The position numbers and the translations under genes were made by a program. A stretch of DNA of 64,000 bases from Leifsonia shinshuensis (lineage in GTDB: Bacteria; Actinomycetota; Actinomycetes; Actinomycetales; Microbacteriaceae), in contig NZ_JAVDVK010000001.1 in NCBI RefSeq assembly GCF_031456835.1, forward strand, positions 1,674,001 through 1,738,000. Direction: 5' to 3'. Positions 46,605 to 56,097 of the stretch are shown piece after piece (positions within the stretch are counted from its first letter, which is position 1; each line of letters opens with the position of its first letter). The notes beneath the pieces are model-generated. The model was not told where the DNA came from. It searched no databases and worked only from the letters and a program-made list of their open reading frames with translations.

Positions 46605-47191
46605 CGGTCACCGCCTTCCATCGAGATGATCGTGTCGATCGGTGTGAGGAGTGCGGCGAGCCGCGCCTTGGCGCGGGACAGCCGCGATTTCACCGTGCCG
46701 GTCGGGATGTTCAGAACTGCTGCCGCGTCCGCCGTGCTGAGCTCCTCCATCACGCACAGGGACAACACGTCCTGGTCGCGACGGGGCAACCGGGCGAGAG
46801 CCTCCCTCAGCGCCGCAAGCTGGGGGTGAGAATCGAGCCGCTCGTCGACCGAGTTGCTGTGATCCGGGCTGTCCTCCGGCGCGGGCAGGGTGGACAACGT
46901 GTGGCGATATCGGCGGATCGACCGAGACAGATTCCGGCTGACGTTGTTCGCGGTCACCAGCAACCAGCCGATCACCGAGCCGTCGACCTCGGTGAGAGCG
47001 TCGCGCCGGCGCCACGCCTCGAGGAAGACCATGCCCGTGACGTCCTCTGCGTCGTGCACCGATCGCGTCATCCGCAGCGCGTGCCGGAACACCCGGTCGC
47101 GGTGAAGGTCGAACAGTTCGCCGAACGCTTGCGGATCGCCGCGTCGTGCACGAACAAGCATCGCTGGCTCGCCGGTCTCGTCTGTCGTCAC
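46601..47191 (-). CDS. ECF-type RNA polymerase sigma factor
   Basis: This 196-residue group 4 sigma factor has region 2 (GELFDLHRDRVFRHALRMTR, AEDVTGMVFLEAWRRR) and region 4 (LARLPRRDQDVLSLCVMEEL, ADAAAVLNIPTGTVKSRLSR). The GTG at 47191 has no visible ribosome site, so the message may be leaderless or start internally. The upstream spacer to the ClC gene is 262 nt and contains tandem repeats. Confidence 0.88.
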   Translation of the reverse strand: MTTDETGEPAMLVRARRGDPQAFGELFDLHRDRVFRHALRMTRSVHDAEDVTGMVFLEAWRRRDALTEVDGSVIGWLLVTANNVSRNLSRSIRRYRHTLSTLPAPEDSPDHSNSVDERLDSHPQLAALREALARLPRRDQDVLSLCVMEELSTADAAAVLNIPTGTVKSRLSRAKARLAALLTPIDTIISMEGGDR

Positions 47192-47342
47192 ATTCAGGTA
47201 ATGTCCGGTCGGCTTAAACGGTTCCCGACAGTTGTGAGCGTCGCTTGTCTCGCCGGATACCTCCTACACGATCGTCGGAGAACGGGTCCCAAATCTCCGA
47301 CACAAGGCTCTGGGGATGGAGATTCGGGCCGAGGCGGGTGAA

Positions 47343-47426
47343 ATCTCCGACGGACCGGCGCAGATCTCCGACGGTCGGGCGCAGATCTCCGACGGACGGA
47401 GGCGGATCTCCGACGGTGGGCCCTGG
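47343..47426. repeat. Four-copy 21-bp tandem repeat
   Basis: Units begin ATCTCCGACGG at 47343, 47364, 47385 and 47406, exactly 21 bp apart; the other ten bases vary. An isolated ATCTCCGAC also lies at 47293. The array occupies most of the gene-free spacer 47192-47453 between the sigma factor gene and the ClC gene. Translation in either direction gives only low-complexity peptide, so it is treated as non-coding. Confidence 0.8.
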
Positions 47427-47453
47427 ACAGCCGCGTAGGCCCGTGGCGGCGGG

Positions 47454-48785
47454 TCAGGCGATGCCGGTCACGCGGGCGCGCTCGAGCACGTAGCCGACGG
47501 CGACCGCGCCGGCGATGCTCAGCATCACCGGGACCAGCAGCTCGGGGCCCTGGCCGGTGAACTCCATCGTGAGGAGCAGGGCGGTGAGCGGGGCGCGCAT
47601 CGTGACGGCGAGGAATGCCGCCGCACCGATGAGGGCGAAGGCGGGAAGTTCGGCGCCCGGCCAGAGCAGGTTCCAGGCGGCGCCGCCGGCGAGGCCGAGG
47701 CCGGCGCCGATCGCCAGCGACGGGGTCAGGGTGCCGCCCGCAGCGCCCGCTCCGATCGTCGCGAGGGTGGAGCCGGCCTTGACGATGGTGGTGAGCAGGA
47801 TGAGCAGCACCGGCACCGAGGCGGCGAACGCGAGCTGACCGAGCGCGCGGCCGTTGCCGAGGATCGCGGGGAGCCAGAGCGACACCACCCCGACCGCTAC
47901 GAAGGTCAGCGGCATGACGATCAGGATGCGCCACGACTCCGGCCGGTGATCCTGGAGGAAACGGACCGCCCGGACGAAGCCGACGGCGGCGAAGCCGATC
48001 AGCGGTCCGGCGAGCACGGACCAGACCACGACCGTGACCGACAGGTGCAGTTCGGGCAGCTGGTACAGGGGGTTCGACGGGACGACGACCCGGGCGACCA
48101 GGGCCGCGATCGCCGACGTCGCGAACGCGGGCAGAACGGTCGCGAAGCTGACCTCGGCGAGGAGGATCTCCACCGCAAAAACCGCCCCGCCGAACGGCAC
48201 GTTGTAGACGGCCGCGAGGCCCGCGCCCGCGCCGCAGGCGACCAGGATGCGCCGCTCCCGCGCCGACACCCCCGCCCGTTCGGCCAGCCACCCGGCCCAG
48301 AGCGCGCCCACCTCGCGCGGGGCCACCTCCCGGCCGATGGATGCGCCCAGGCCGACGATGACCACCTGCAGGGCCGCATTGGCGAGCGTGACGAAGGGCG
48401 GCATCCGGCGACCCTCCACCGACTGCTCGACGGAGACGATCGCGTGCTCCGGGACGCGGCGGCCCCACCGCCGCAGCAGCCACCAGCCGACGGCGCCGAT
48501 GACGCCGGCCACGGCGAGCGCCACCACCCGGTTGACCGGCGGGGCGTCGAGGAGGCCCTCGTACAGGTCGCCCTCCGAGGAGCCGAAGGCGAGGTGCTGC
48601 AGGGCGTGCAGGCCCAGGTAGACCAGCACTCCGCCGATGCCCGCCCCGACGCCGACGAGCGCGGTGACGACGACGAGCCGGGCCAGCCACTGCGGTGTGG
48701 CGGGTCGCGGGATGCGCCGGGCGGAGGACACGGGCCCAGCGTATCGGGAGGCGCGGCCGGGGCTCGTGCGCGATGGATCCGGCAA
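47454..48785 (-). CDS. ClC-family chloride channel/antiporter
   Basis: This membrane protein of up to 443 residues has the ClC fold. The second selectivity motif appears as GASIGREVAPREVG (GxEGP region, here GREVAP). GAGLAAVYNVPFGGAVFAVE follows, then the late AAAFLAVTMRAPLTALLLTME. The gating glutamate position is filled by E in REVAP. It moves chloride, probably in exchange with protons. The start is uncertain: the ATG at 48785 gives a long polar N-terminus, while the GTG at 48731 gives a more usual one. Confidence 0.88.
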   Translation of the reverse strand: MPDPSRTSPGRASRYAGPVSSARRIPRPATPQWLARLVVVTALVGVGAGIGGVLVYLGLHALQHLAFGSSEGDLYEGLLDAPPVNRVVALAVAGVIGAVGWWLLRRWGRRVPEHAIVSVEQSVEGRRMPPFVTLANAALQVVIVGLGASIGREVAPREVGALWAGWLAERAGVSARERRILVACGAGAGLAAVYNVPFGGAVFAVEILLAEVSFATVLPAFATSAIAALVARVVVPSNPLYQLPELHLSVTVVVWSVLAGPLIGFAAVGFVRAVRFLQDHRPESWRILIVMPLTFVAVGVVSLWLPAILGNGRALGQLAFAASVPVLLILLTTIVKAGSTLATIGAGAAGGTLTPSLAIGAGLGLAGGAAWNLLWPGAELPAFALIGAAAFLAVTMRAPLTALLLTMEFTGQGPELLVPVMLSIAGAVAVGYVLERARVTGIA

Positions 48786-48819
48786 CGAAGAGTTAACCGG
48801 TCCCGGCTACGGTGATCGC

Positions 48820-49464
48820 GTGACCCCATCCCTCCGCGAGCCGCGGGAACTCGGCGCGACCGGTCCGGCTGTGCCGAACGTGACCGCGCCCGCCGGCGCG
48901 CCCGCTGTCGCGGAGCCGAGCGGACCGGCGGCCGACACCGCGCCGGTCACCGCGCCGGCGTCACGAAACGCGGGTGGCCGCGTCCTCTCTCGTGAGATGA
49001 CCGCCCGATCGATCGCCCGGCGGCTCGGGCCGCCGCTCGGTGCGCTGGTCGCGGGCTGCGTCGCGGCCTGCCTGCTGCTGAACGCTGCGCTCGGCATGGA
49101 GTTCCCGCTCTTCTCCGAGGCCTCCGCCGAACGTGGACGCGACTGCACCGCGATCGCCAGCGCGCGGCACGCCCTCGATGCGACGCTGCAGGCGCGCCTG
49201 CCGCTGCGCGCGCCGGACGCGGAAGCGGCGCAGGCGATCCGGTCGGCGGTCGCGGCGTTCCGCGCCCGGACGGAGGACCTGGCGACCGACTCCGTTGTCA
49301 CGGCCCTCGGACCGGTGCGCGGCAGCCTCAGCGCCCTGTCGGACAGCGTGAGCGCCTACGCGGCGGCTCCGTCCGCATCCATGGCCGACGACACGATGGT
49401 GGAGCAGGCCTCGGACGCGGTGCGCCAAGCCTGGCAGGGATCGATCGCGCGCGTCTGCGCCTGA
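48820..49464 (+). CDS. Single-span membrane protein, unknown function
   Basis: This 214-residue protein has a long Ala/Pro-rich cytoplasmic N-terminus (about 1-65), one membrane helix (about 70-92, GALVAGCVAACLLLNAALG) and a helical Ala-rich outer domain with two cysteines, the second at the C-terminus (IARVCA). No family is recognised. The GTG at 48820 is the best start in the frame, but an ATG inside the N-terminal region (MTARSIARR) could also serve. It is divergent from the ClC gene. Confidence 0.6.
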   Translation: MTPSLREPRELGATGPAVPNVTAPAGAPAVAEPSGPAADTAPVTAPASRNAGGRVLSREMTARSIARRLGPPLGALVAGCVAACLLLNAALGMEFPLFSEASAERGRDCTAIASARHALDATLQARLPLRAPDAEAAQAIRSAVAAFRARTEDLATDSVVTALGPVRGSLSALSDSVSAYAAAPSASMADDTMVEQASDAVRQAWQGSIARVCA

Positions 49465-49522
49465 CCGCGCTGCCGCACCCGGGCGAGCCGGACCGGGTCG
49501 AGCCGGATGCGGTCGAGCCGGA

Positions 49523-50134
49523 TCAGCTGCCGACGAGCGCCCCGACCTGCAGCAGCGACACGGTGTCCGTGGTGCACGCCGTCGCGCCGTCGTACTTGAT
49601 GAACAGGGATTCCTTGGACCCGGGCGGGTAGACGCGGAAGCCGTCGGCGGGCTGCGGCTTGCAGTCGGCCTCCGGGTAGTTGAGCGCCTGGGTGATCCGC
49701 AGCGGCGCCTGCGCGGTTCCGCCCGGCTGCAGGACGACGGTGGGATGCGGGGTGCTGCGGTCGAAGTCGGCCGGCTTGCCGAGCTGCGTGCCGTTGCCGT
49801 CGCCGACGAAGGAGACGCCGGGCCAGCCCTGCAGCGAGCACTCGGTGCTGCCGTTGTTGGTGAGGACGATCGTGACCTCGACGCTTCCGGCCGCTCCCCC
49901 GCCTCCCTTGCCGATCGTGCCGGTCAGGTTCGCGGTGTCGCACTGGCCCTCGATCGGGACGGCCGTCGTCGTGCCGGTCGGTCGCGGCGACGTCGACGGG
50001 GTCGTGGAGGTGGATGCGGAGGCGCTGCCGGTCGTCGGTGCGGAGTTCGGCGTCCCGCATCCGGTGACGACGAGGGCGAGCGCGACGGCGAGGCCGGCGG
50101 AGGCGGCGGCGCGGAGGGTCCAGTTCCCGGTCAT
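49523..50134 (-). CDS. DUF4232 lipoprotein
   Basis: This 203-residue secreted protein has a lipobox VVTGC (Cys26), a Ser/Thr-rich linker and a C-terminal DUF4232 beta-sandwich (VTIVLTNNGSTECSLQGWPG, then FIKYDGATACTTDT). Four cysteines may form two disulfides. DUF4232 proteins are common on actinobacterial surfaces and have no known role. A short run of GTCGAGCCGGAT-like repeats (49495-49525) lies after its stop. Confidence 0.87.
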   Translation of the reverse strand: MTGNWTLRAAASAGLAVALALVVTGCGTPNSAPTTGSASASTSTTPSTSPRPTGTTTAVPIEGQCDTANLTGTIGKGGGGAAGSVEVTIVLTNNGSTECSLQGWPGVSFVGDGNGTQLGKPADFDRSTPHPTVVLQPGGTAQAPLRITQALNYPEADCKPQPADGFRVYPPGSKESLFIKYDGATACTTDTVSLLQVGALVGS

Positions 50135-50218
50135 GCGCCCATCCCATCACGGCAGAGGGCCCGACGGCGGCGGACCCGCCGCAGGACCGCTGGAGGAGGC
50201 ACCTGGCAGGATGGTTGC

Positions 50219-51313
50219 ATGACGGCACTCGGCTCCTGGCTCGCACGGTGGTGGACGATCGGGGTGCCTGCCATCGGCGTCGTGGTCCTGGTCGCGTTCT
50301 GGGCGGTGGAGCTGAACGGATTCGCGGTCGGCCTGATCGCAGTGGTCCTCGCCGGGACGGTGCTCGCCGCCGTTCAGCACGCGGAGGTGGTGGCCCACCG
50401 GGTCGGCGAGCCGTTCGGATCGCTGGTGCTGGCGGTCGCGGTCACGATCATCGAGGTCGCGCTCATCGTCACGCTGATGACCACGGGCAAGGATTCGCCC
50501 GAGCTCGCCCGCGACACCGTGTTCTCGGCGGTGATGATCACGATGAACGGGATCGTCGGGCTCTCGCTGCTGCTCAGCGCATCCCGGCGGGAGTCGACGG
50601 CCTTCAACGCCCAGGGCAGCGGGGCGGCCCTCGCCACGGTGACGGCGCTCGCGACGCTGACGATGGTGCTGCCGAGCTTCACGTCCGCGCCCGGGCCGGT
50701 CTTCTCCGGGCCGCAACTCGTATTCGCAGCCATCGCATCCGTCGCGCTGTACGGGATGTTCGTCTTCACCCAGACGGTCGCGCACCGGGACTTCTTCCTG
50801 CCGGTCGGGAGCAAGGGGCAGCCGCTCGCCGAAGACGACCACGCCGCGGCGCCGTCGAACCGCACCGCGTGGATCAGCGTCGCGCTGCTGCTCGTGTCGC
50901 TCGTCGCGGTCGTGGGACTCGCCAAGCTGGAGTCGACGCCGATCGAGCGGGCGGTGACCGCGATCGGGCTGCCGCAGTCGTTCGTCGGCGTCGTGATCGC
51001 GCTCCTCGTGCTGCTCCCGGAGGGAATCGCGGCGGCCAAGGCGGCGAACCGCAACCGCACCCAGACGAGCCTGAACCTGGCGCTCGGCTCGGCGATGGCG
51101 AGCATCGGGCTCACCATCCCCGCCATCGCGGTCGCCTCGATCTGGCTGCCGGGCGCCCTGCACCTCGGGCTCGGGTCGAGTCAGATCGTGCTGCTCATCC
51201 TGACGGTGCTGGTCAGCATCCTCACGATCGTGCAGGGGCGCGCCGTGCGGCTGCAGGGGGGCATCCACCTCGTGCTGTTCGCGGCGTTCATCTTCCTGTC
51301 GATCGCGCCGTAG
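50219..51313 (+). CDS. chaA: Calcium/cation:proton antiporter (ChaA/CAX type)
   Basis: This 364-residue membrane protein of the CaCA superfamily has about eleven helices in two inverted halves. The alpha-1 repeat is EPFGSLVLAVAVTIIEVALI. The alpha-2 repeat is VIALLVLLPEGIAAAKAANR, with the key acidic residues in place. It exports cations such as Ca2+ or Na+ in exchange for protons. The ATG at 50219 is preceded by a weak GCAGG. The stop is 11 nt before the palindrome array. Confidence 0.9.
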   Translation: MTALGSWLARWWTIGVPAIGVVVLVAFWAVELNGFAVGLIAVVLAGTVLAAVQHAEVVAHRVGEPFGSLVLAVAVTIIEVALIVTLMTTGKDSPELARDTVFSAVMITMNGIVGLSLLLSASRRESTAFNAQGSGAALATVTALATLTMVLPSFTSAPGPVFSGPQLVFAAIASVALYGMFVFTQTVAHRDFFLPVGSKGQPLAEDDHAAAPSNRTAWISVALLLVSLVAVVGLAKLESTPIERAVTAIGLPQSFVGVVIALLVLLPEGIAAAKAANRNRTQTSLNLALGSAMASIGLTIPAIAVASIWLPGALHLGLGSSQIVLLILTVLVSILTIVQGRAVRLQGGIHLVLFAAFIFLSIAP

Positions 51314-51324
51314 CGGGGGCGGGG

Positions 51325-51676
51325 GCGACATTCGTGACGAATGTCGCGTTCGGTGGGGCGAGAGGCGACATTCGGCACGAATGTTTTGGGCGCGGCGGGC
51401 GGCACGGCCGGTGGTGACATTCGTGACGAATGTCGCGTTCGGTGGGGCGAGAGGCGACATTCGGCACGAATGTTCACGGGCGGGGCGGGCGGCACGGCGG
51501 CGACATTCGTCACGAATGTCGCCGCTGGCGGGGCGAGAAGCGACATTCGGCACGAATGTTCCCGGCGCAGCAGGCGGCGCGGTGGTGACATTCGTCACGA
51601 ATGTCGCCGCTGGCGGGGCGAGAAGCGACATTCGGCACGAATGTGGCGGCGCGGAGACAGCATTCGGCACGAATGT
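51325..51676. repeat. Array of nine short palindromes (A/B type)
   Basis: Type A palindromes (ACATTCGTGACGAATGT or the CGTCACG-centred form) start at 51328, 51417, 51503 and 51588. Type B (ACATTCGGCACGAATGT) start exactly 40 bp later each time, at 51368, 51457, 51543 and 51628. A ninth, B-like copy with one change is at 51660. Units are 85-89 bp long. The first two and the last two share different spacer sequences. The array fills the 396-nt gene-free spacer 51314-51709 between convergent chaA and the TetR gene. Confidence 0.9.
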
Positions 51677-51709
51677 AGGGGGCGGCGCGCGGGCGCGGGG
51701 CGGCGCGCG

Positions 51710-52288
51710 TCAGCGACGCGCGGCCGCGGCGTCGAAGAGGGCGGCCACCGCCAGGCGCGCCGCCTCGGGCGTGCCGCCACGCATCGCGGCGCTGGCCGAG
51801 GCGCCGTCGAAGAGCAGCGTGAGCTGCACGGCGAGCGTGTGCGGGTCGTGCGCGCCGGCGGCCGTGGCCTGCCGCTCGAAGTACGCGGTCAGCTCCTCCT
51901 TGTAGTGGCGGGCCACGATGGCGGCGGGATGCTCGCGGTCGCGCAGCTCGGTCGCCACGTTGACGAAGGGGCAGCCGAAGAAGTCGTCCGCCTCGGCTGC
52001 GCTGTGCAGCGCGTCGAACGCGTGGAGGACCCGCTCGCGCGGCGTCCCCTCGTCATCGGGGGCGAAGTAGCCCGCGACGACCTGCGGACCGTACGCCTCG
52101 AGCATCGCGGCGACCACGCCGTCCTTGCCGTCGAAGTGCTGGTACAGCGAGCGCTTCGACACCTCCGCCTCCTGCGCAAGACGGTCGACCCCGACCGCGT
52201 TGACCCCGTCGCGCATGAACAGCCGTGCCGCGGCGGCGAGAACGCGGTCGCGCGGCTTCGGCTTGACGGGGGTCGCAGTGCTGGTCAT
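51710..52288 (-). CDS. TetR-family repressor
   Basis: This 192-residue regulator has an N-terminal TetR helix-turn-helix (VGVDRLAQEAEVSKRSLYQHF, residues about 33-53, with the typical RSLYQHF end) and a helical ligand domain with FFGCPFVN. It is divergent from an SDR oxidoreductase gene. The spacer holds a long inverted repeat that is almost surely its operator, so it probably represses both genes and responds to a substrate of the SDR. Confidence 0.9.
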   Translation of the reverse strand: MTSTATPVKPKPRDRVLAAAARLFMRDGVNAVGVDRLAQEAEVSKRSLYQHFDGKDGVVAAMLEAYGPQVVAGYFAPDDEGTPRERVLHAFDALHSAAEADDFFGCPFVNVATELRDREHPAAIVARHYKEELTAYFERQATAAGAHDPHTLAVQLTLLFDGASASAAMRGGTPEAARLAVAALFDAAAARR

Positions 52289-52318
52289 GTCCCGATTCTA
52301 CGGAACGGCTTGCGAAAT

Positions 52319-52371
52319 GTAAACCGATCTGTGTACATTGAGTCCCGTCGCCGATACACAGATCGGTTTAC
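52319..52371. promoter_or_regulatory. Operator: 17-bp inverted repeat between tetR and the SDR gene
   Basis: Two perfect 17-nt arms lie at 52319-52335 (GTAAACCGATCTGTGTA) and 52355-52371, separated by 19 nt. Each arm contains an ACCGATC/GATCGGT core like those bound by TetR proteins. Two dimers could bind, or the repeat could overlap the two divergent promoters. It ends 18 bp before the SDR start. Confidence 0.85.
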
Positions 52372-52388
52372 TTTTGGAAGGAACCCTC

Positions 52389-53093
52389 ATGACGGACATC
52401 ACCGGACGCGTCGCCCTCGTCACCGGCGCCAACCGCGGCCTCGGCGCCGCCTTCGTCGCCGAGCTGCTCGAGCGCGGCGCCTCGAAGGTCTACGCCGCCG
52501 CCCGCCGCCCCGGCTCGGTGCAGTCGGACGACCCGCGCGTCGTCCCTCTCGAGCTCGACGTCACGGACCCGGAGAGCATCGGCCGTGCCGCGTCCATCGC
52601 GACGGACGTCAGCATCCTCGTGAACAACGCCGGGATCGCGGTGAACCAGTCGCTCGTCAGCGGCGACCTCGAGGAGATCCGCCGCGAGCTCGACACGAAC
52701 TTCTGGGGTCCGGTGCTGGTCACCCGTGCCTTCAGCCCGATCCTCGAGGCGAACGGCGGCGGCGCGATCGTCAACATGCACTCCACACTCAGCTGGCTGG
52801 GCGTCGGCTCGTACAGCGCATCGAAGGCCGCACTGTGGTCGGCGAGCAACTCGGTCCGCGTCGACCTGGCGCCCGCGGGCATCCAGGTCGTCGGCGTCCA
52901 CGTCGGCTACGTCGACACCGACATGGCCGCCGACGTGACCGCCGACAAGGTGCCGCCGCAGCAGGTCGTCGAGGAGGCGCTGGACGCCGTGAAGAACGAC
53001 GAGGCGGAGGCCGTGGTCGGTGACACCGCCCGCTACGTGAAGTCGCACCTCCACGAGGACGTCCGCGTGCTCTACCCCCAGCTGGCCAGGTAG
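52389..53093 (+). CDS. Short-chain dehydrogenase/reductase
   Basis: This 234-residue SDR has the NAD(P) motif TGANRGLGAAF (residues 12-22), NNAG in ILVNNAGIAV, catalytic Ser in NMHSTLSW and the YxxxK in SYSASKAAL. Cofactor preference may be NADPH, given ARR after the second strand. The substrate is unknown. A GGAAGGA site precedes the ATG. Its 3' end overlaps the convergent epimerase gene by 22 nt. Confidence 0.92.
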   Translation: MTDITGRVALVTGANRGLGAAFVAELLERGASKVYAAARRPGSVQSDDPRVVPLELDVTDPESIGRAASIATDVSILVNNAGIAVNQSLVSGDLEEIRRELDTNFWGPVLVTRAFSPILEANGGGAIVNMHSTLSWLGVGSYSASKAALWSASNSVRVDLAPAGIQVVGVHVGYVDTDMAADVTADKVPPQQVVEEALDAVKNDEAEAVVGDTARYVKSHLHEDVRVLYPQLAR

Positions 53094-54007
53094 GCCTCCC
53101 CGCCGAACCCCTCCGGCCGGATGCCCCAGTTCAGCGTCCAGGTCTCGCCCGGCTGCAGGATGCGGAGCCCGCGTCCCGAGTTGAGCGCGTTCGCCGGGGC
53201 GGTCATCGGCTCGATAGCGAGGGCCACCCCGCCGGGCTTCGTCGCGAACTTCCGGTGCGTGAAGACCTGCACGTACCGGAAGTCGTCGTCGCCCCACAGC
53301 ACGACGCGGCGCCCGTCGTCGGCGGCGAGGGTGTGCTCCACCGGACCCTCCGGCAGGTCCGCGAACCCCGTGTCGAGGTCGAGCTCGCTCACCCGGCGGC
53401 CGGCCGACAGGTCGTAGTCGGTGCCGGCCACCGGCGTCTCGCCGGTGACGTTGCTCCGGTCGTCCACCTCGAACCGCGTGCGGGCGGCGACCGTGACCGT
53501 CAGCTGCTCGGGCGGCACATCCGCGATCCGCAGGTAGGGATGCGCGCCGACCGCGACCGGGGCCGGAGTGTCGCCGACGTTCGCGATGGAGTGCGTGACG
53601 GTCAGCCCCTCGGTGTGCAGCTCGTGCATCACCGTCGTGTCGAGCAGGAACGGGTACCCCGGCTCGGGGTAGATCGTCGCGGTCTGCGTCACCGTCGAGT
53701 CCGAGCGGTCGACCAGTTCGTAGGGCCGGCGGCGCAGCAGACCGTGGATGGCGTTCCGCTTCGCCGGCTCGGTCAGGTCGAGCTGCAGCGTCTCGCCCTC
53801 GTGCTCCCAGCGTCCGTCGGCCACGCGGTTCGGCCAGGGCACGAGCACGATCCCGCACGCGGACGGCGGCTGGGCCTCTGCGGGATACGGCTCGGTCAGG
53901 TCGGATTCGGCGAACCGCAGCGAGCGGATGCCGGCCCCCACCTGCACGATGGTGGCGCTCAGGTCGCCGAAGTCGAGTTCGTACTGTTCACCGGTCGCGG
54001 GTCGCAT
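53072..54007 (-). CDS. Aldose 1-epimerase family protein
   Basis: This 311-residue beta-sandwich mutarotase-like protein has IVLVPWPNRVADGRW, the catalytic histidine regions NAIHGLL and VGAHPYLRI, and the late acid in ALAIEPMTAPANALN. It interconverts alpha and beta aldoses. Its closeness to galTK points to galactose mutarotation. The ATG at 54007 is taken instead of the ORF start at 54052, since homologues begin near there. Confidence 0.9.
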   Translation of the reverse strand: MRPATGEQYELDFGDLSATIVQVGAGIRSLRFAESDLTEPYPAEAQPPSACGIVLVPWPNRVADGRWEHEGETLQLDLTEPAKRNAIHGLLRRRPYELVDRSDSTVTQTATIYPEPGYPFLLDTTVMHELHTEGLTVTHSIANVGDTPAPVAVGAHPYLRIADVPPEQLTVTVAARTRFEVDDRSNVTGETPVAGTDYDLSAGRRVSELDLDTGFADLPEGPVEHTLAADDGRRVVLWGDDDFRYVQVFTHRKFATKPGGVALAIEPMTAPANALNSGRGLRILQPGETWTLNWGIRPEGFGGEAYLASWG

Positions 54008-54023
54008 GGGACCAGGGTAGGCC

Positions 54024-54809
54024 TCAGGCCACGACCACCGGGAGACCGGCATCCCGAAGCGCCCGGACGTCGTCGCCCGACGCCGATCCGCCCGTCACGA
54101 GCTCGGCCACCTCATCCACCGCGGCGATGCGGCCCACGTGCGTGCGGCCCAGCTTGCTGCCGTCGGCCACGACGACGGCGCGCTCGGCCGAGTGCAGCAT
54201 CGCGCGCTTGAGGTCGGCCTCCGGGAGGTTCACGTTCGTGATTCCGCCGGTGGGATGCACGCCGGTGCAGCCCAGGAACGCCACGTCGGCGTGCACCCGG
54301 CCGAGCAGCACGGACGCGAGCGGCTCCACGAGCGAGTGCTGCAGCGGGCGCAGCGTCCCGCCGGTCACGACCACCTCGAAGCGCGGGATGGCGCGCTCCA
54401 GCTCCAGCGCGATCGTCAGTCCGTTGGTGATGACGGTGACGCCCTCGAGGTCTTCACGCTCGACCAGCGCCCGTGCGATCGCCGCCGTCGTGGTGCCGAC
54501 GTCGAGCAGGACGCTGCTGCCGGGGACCACCATCGCCGCGGCGGCCTCGCCGATGCGGCGCTTCTCATCGGCCGACGACTCCAGCGCCTCCTCGAAGCTC
54601 GGCTCCCGCATGCCCACGGTGCGCAGCACGGCGCCGCCATGGACCCGGCGGATGCTCTGCTCGCGGTCCAGCGCATCGAGATCGCTGCGGACCGTCACAT
54701 CCGACACCTGGAACGCCTCGCTCAGGTCCGCGACGCGCGCGAACCCCGCCCGCCCGATCAGGTCGAGCATCCGTTCGCGGCGGAGCGCGGCGGGCAGCGG
54801 TTCGCTCAT
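54024..54809 (-). CDS. DeoR-family sugar regulator
   Basis: This 261-residue repressor has an N-terminal HTH (ARVADLSEAFQVSDVTVRSD, about 22-41) and a C-terminal phosphosugar-sensing domain with LDVGTTTAAIARAL and VTVITNGLTIALEL. It is divergent from galT, and repeated CGAAAG half-sites lie in the shared spacer. It therefore probably controls galTK and itself in response to a galactose-pathway phosphosugar. The ATG at 54809 is the start; the open frame upstream covers the spacer. Confidence 0.9.
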   Translation of the reverse strand: MSEPLPAALRRERMLDLIGRAGFARVADLSEAFQVSDVTVRSDLDALDREQSIRRVHGGAVLRTVGMREPSFEEALESSADEKRRIGEAAAAMVVPGSSVLLDVGTTTAAIARALVEREDLEGVTVITNGLTIALELERAIPRFEVVVTGGTLRPLQHSLVEPLASVLLGRVHADVAFLGCTGVHPTGGITNVNLPEADLKRAMLHSAERAVVVADGSKLGRTHVGRIAAVDEVAELVTGGSASGDDVRALRDAGLPVVVA

Positions 54810-54869
54810 GCACCCATGCTGGAGCGCTTCCGAATCCTTGTCAATACGAAAGCAGAAGCGGTATCCTCG

Positions 54870-54885
54870 CTTTCGGAAACGAAAG
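54870..54885. promoter_or_regulatory. Probable DeoR operator upstream of galT
   Basis: CTTTCG-GAAA-CGAAAG is a perfect inverted repeat 6 bp before the galT start, overlapping its ribosome site. A further CGAAAG half-site lies at 54847-54852. Such TTTCG/CGAAA repeats are typical DeoR-type operators. Confidence 0.65.
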
Positions 54886-54891
54886 GATGGC

Positions 54892-56093
<1,202 letters not shown>

Positions 56094-56097
<4 letters not shown>

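Noticed and set aside
47245-47493. 82-residue ORF with RRSPTVG-type repeats
   Set aside because: Its repeats only reflect the 21-bp tandem DNA repeat; it has no ribosome site and runs into the ClC gene on the other strand.
49485-49525. GTCGAGCCGGAT micro-repeats
   Set aside because: Only about two to three imperfect copies at the end of a gene; too short to call a separate element beyond a note.
51325-51676. CRISPR array
   Set aside because: Units are palindromes with conserved, not unique, spacers and a mixed A/B order; no cas genes are near.
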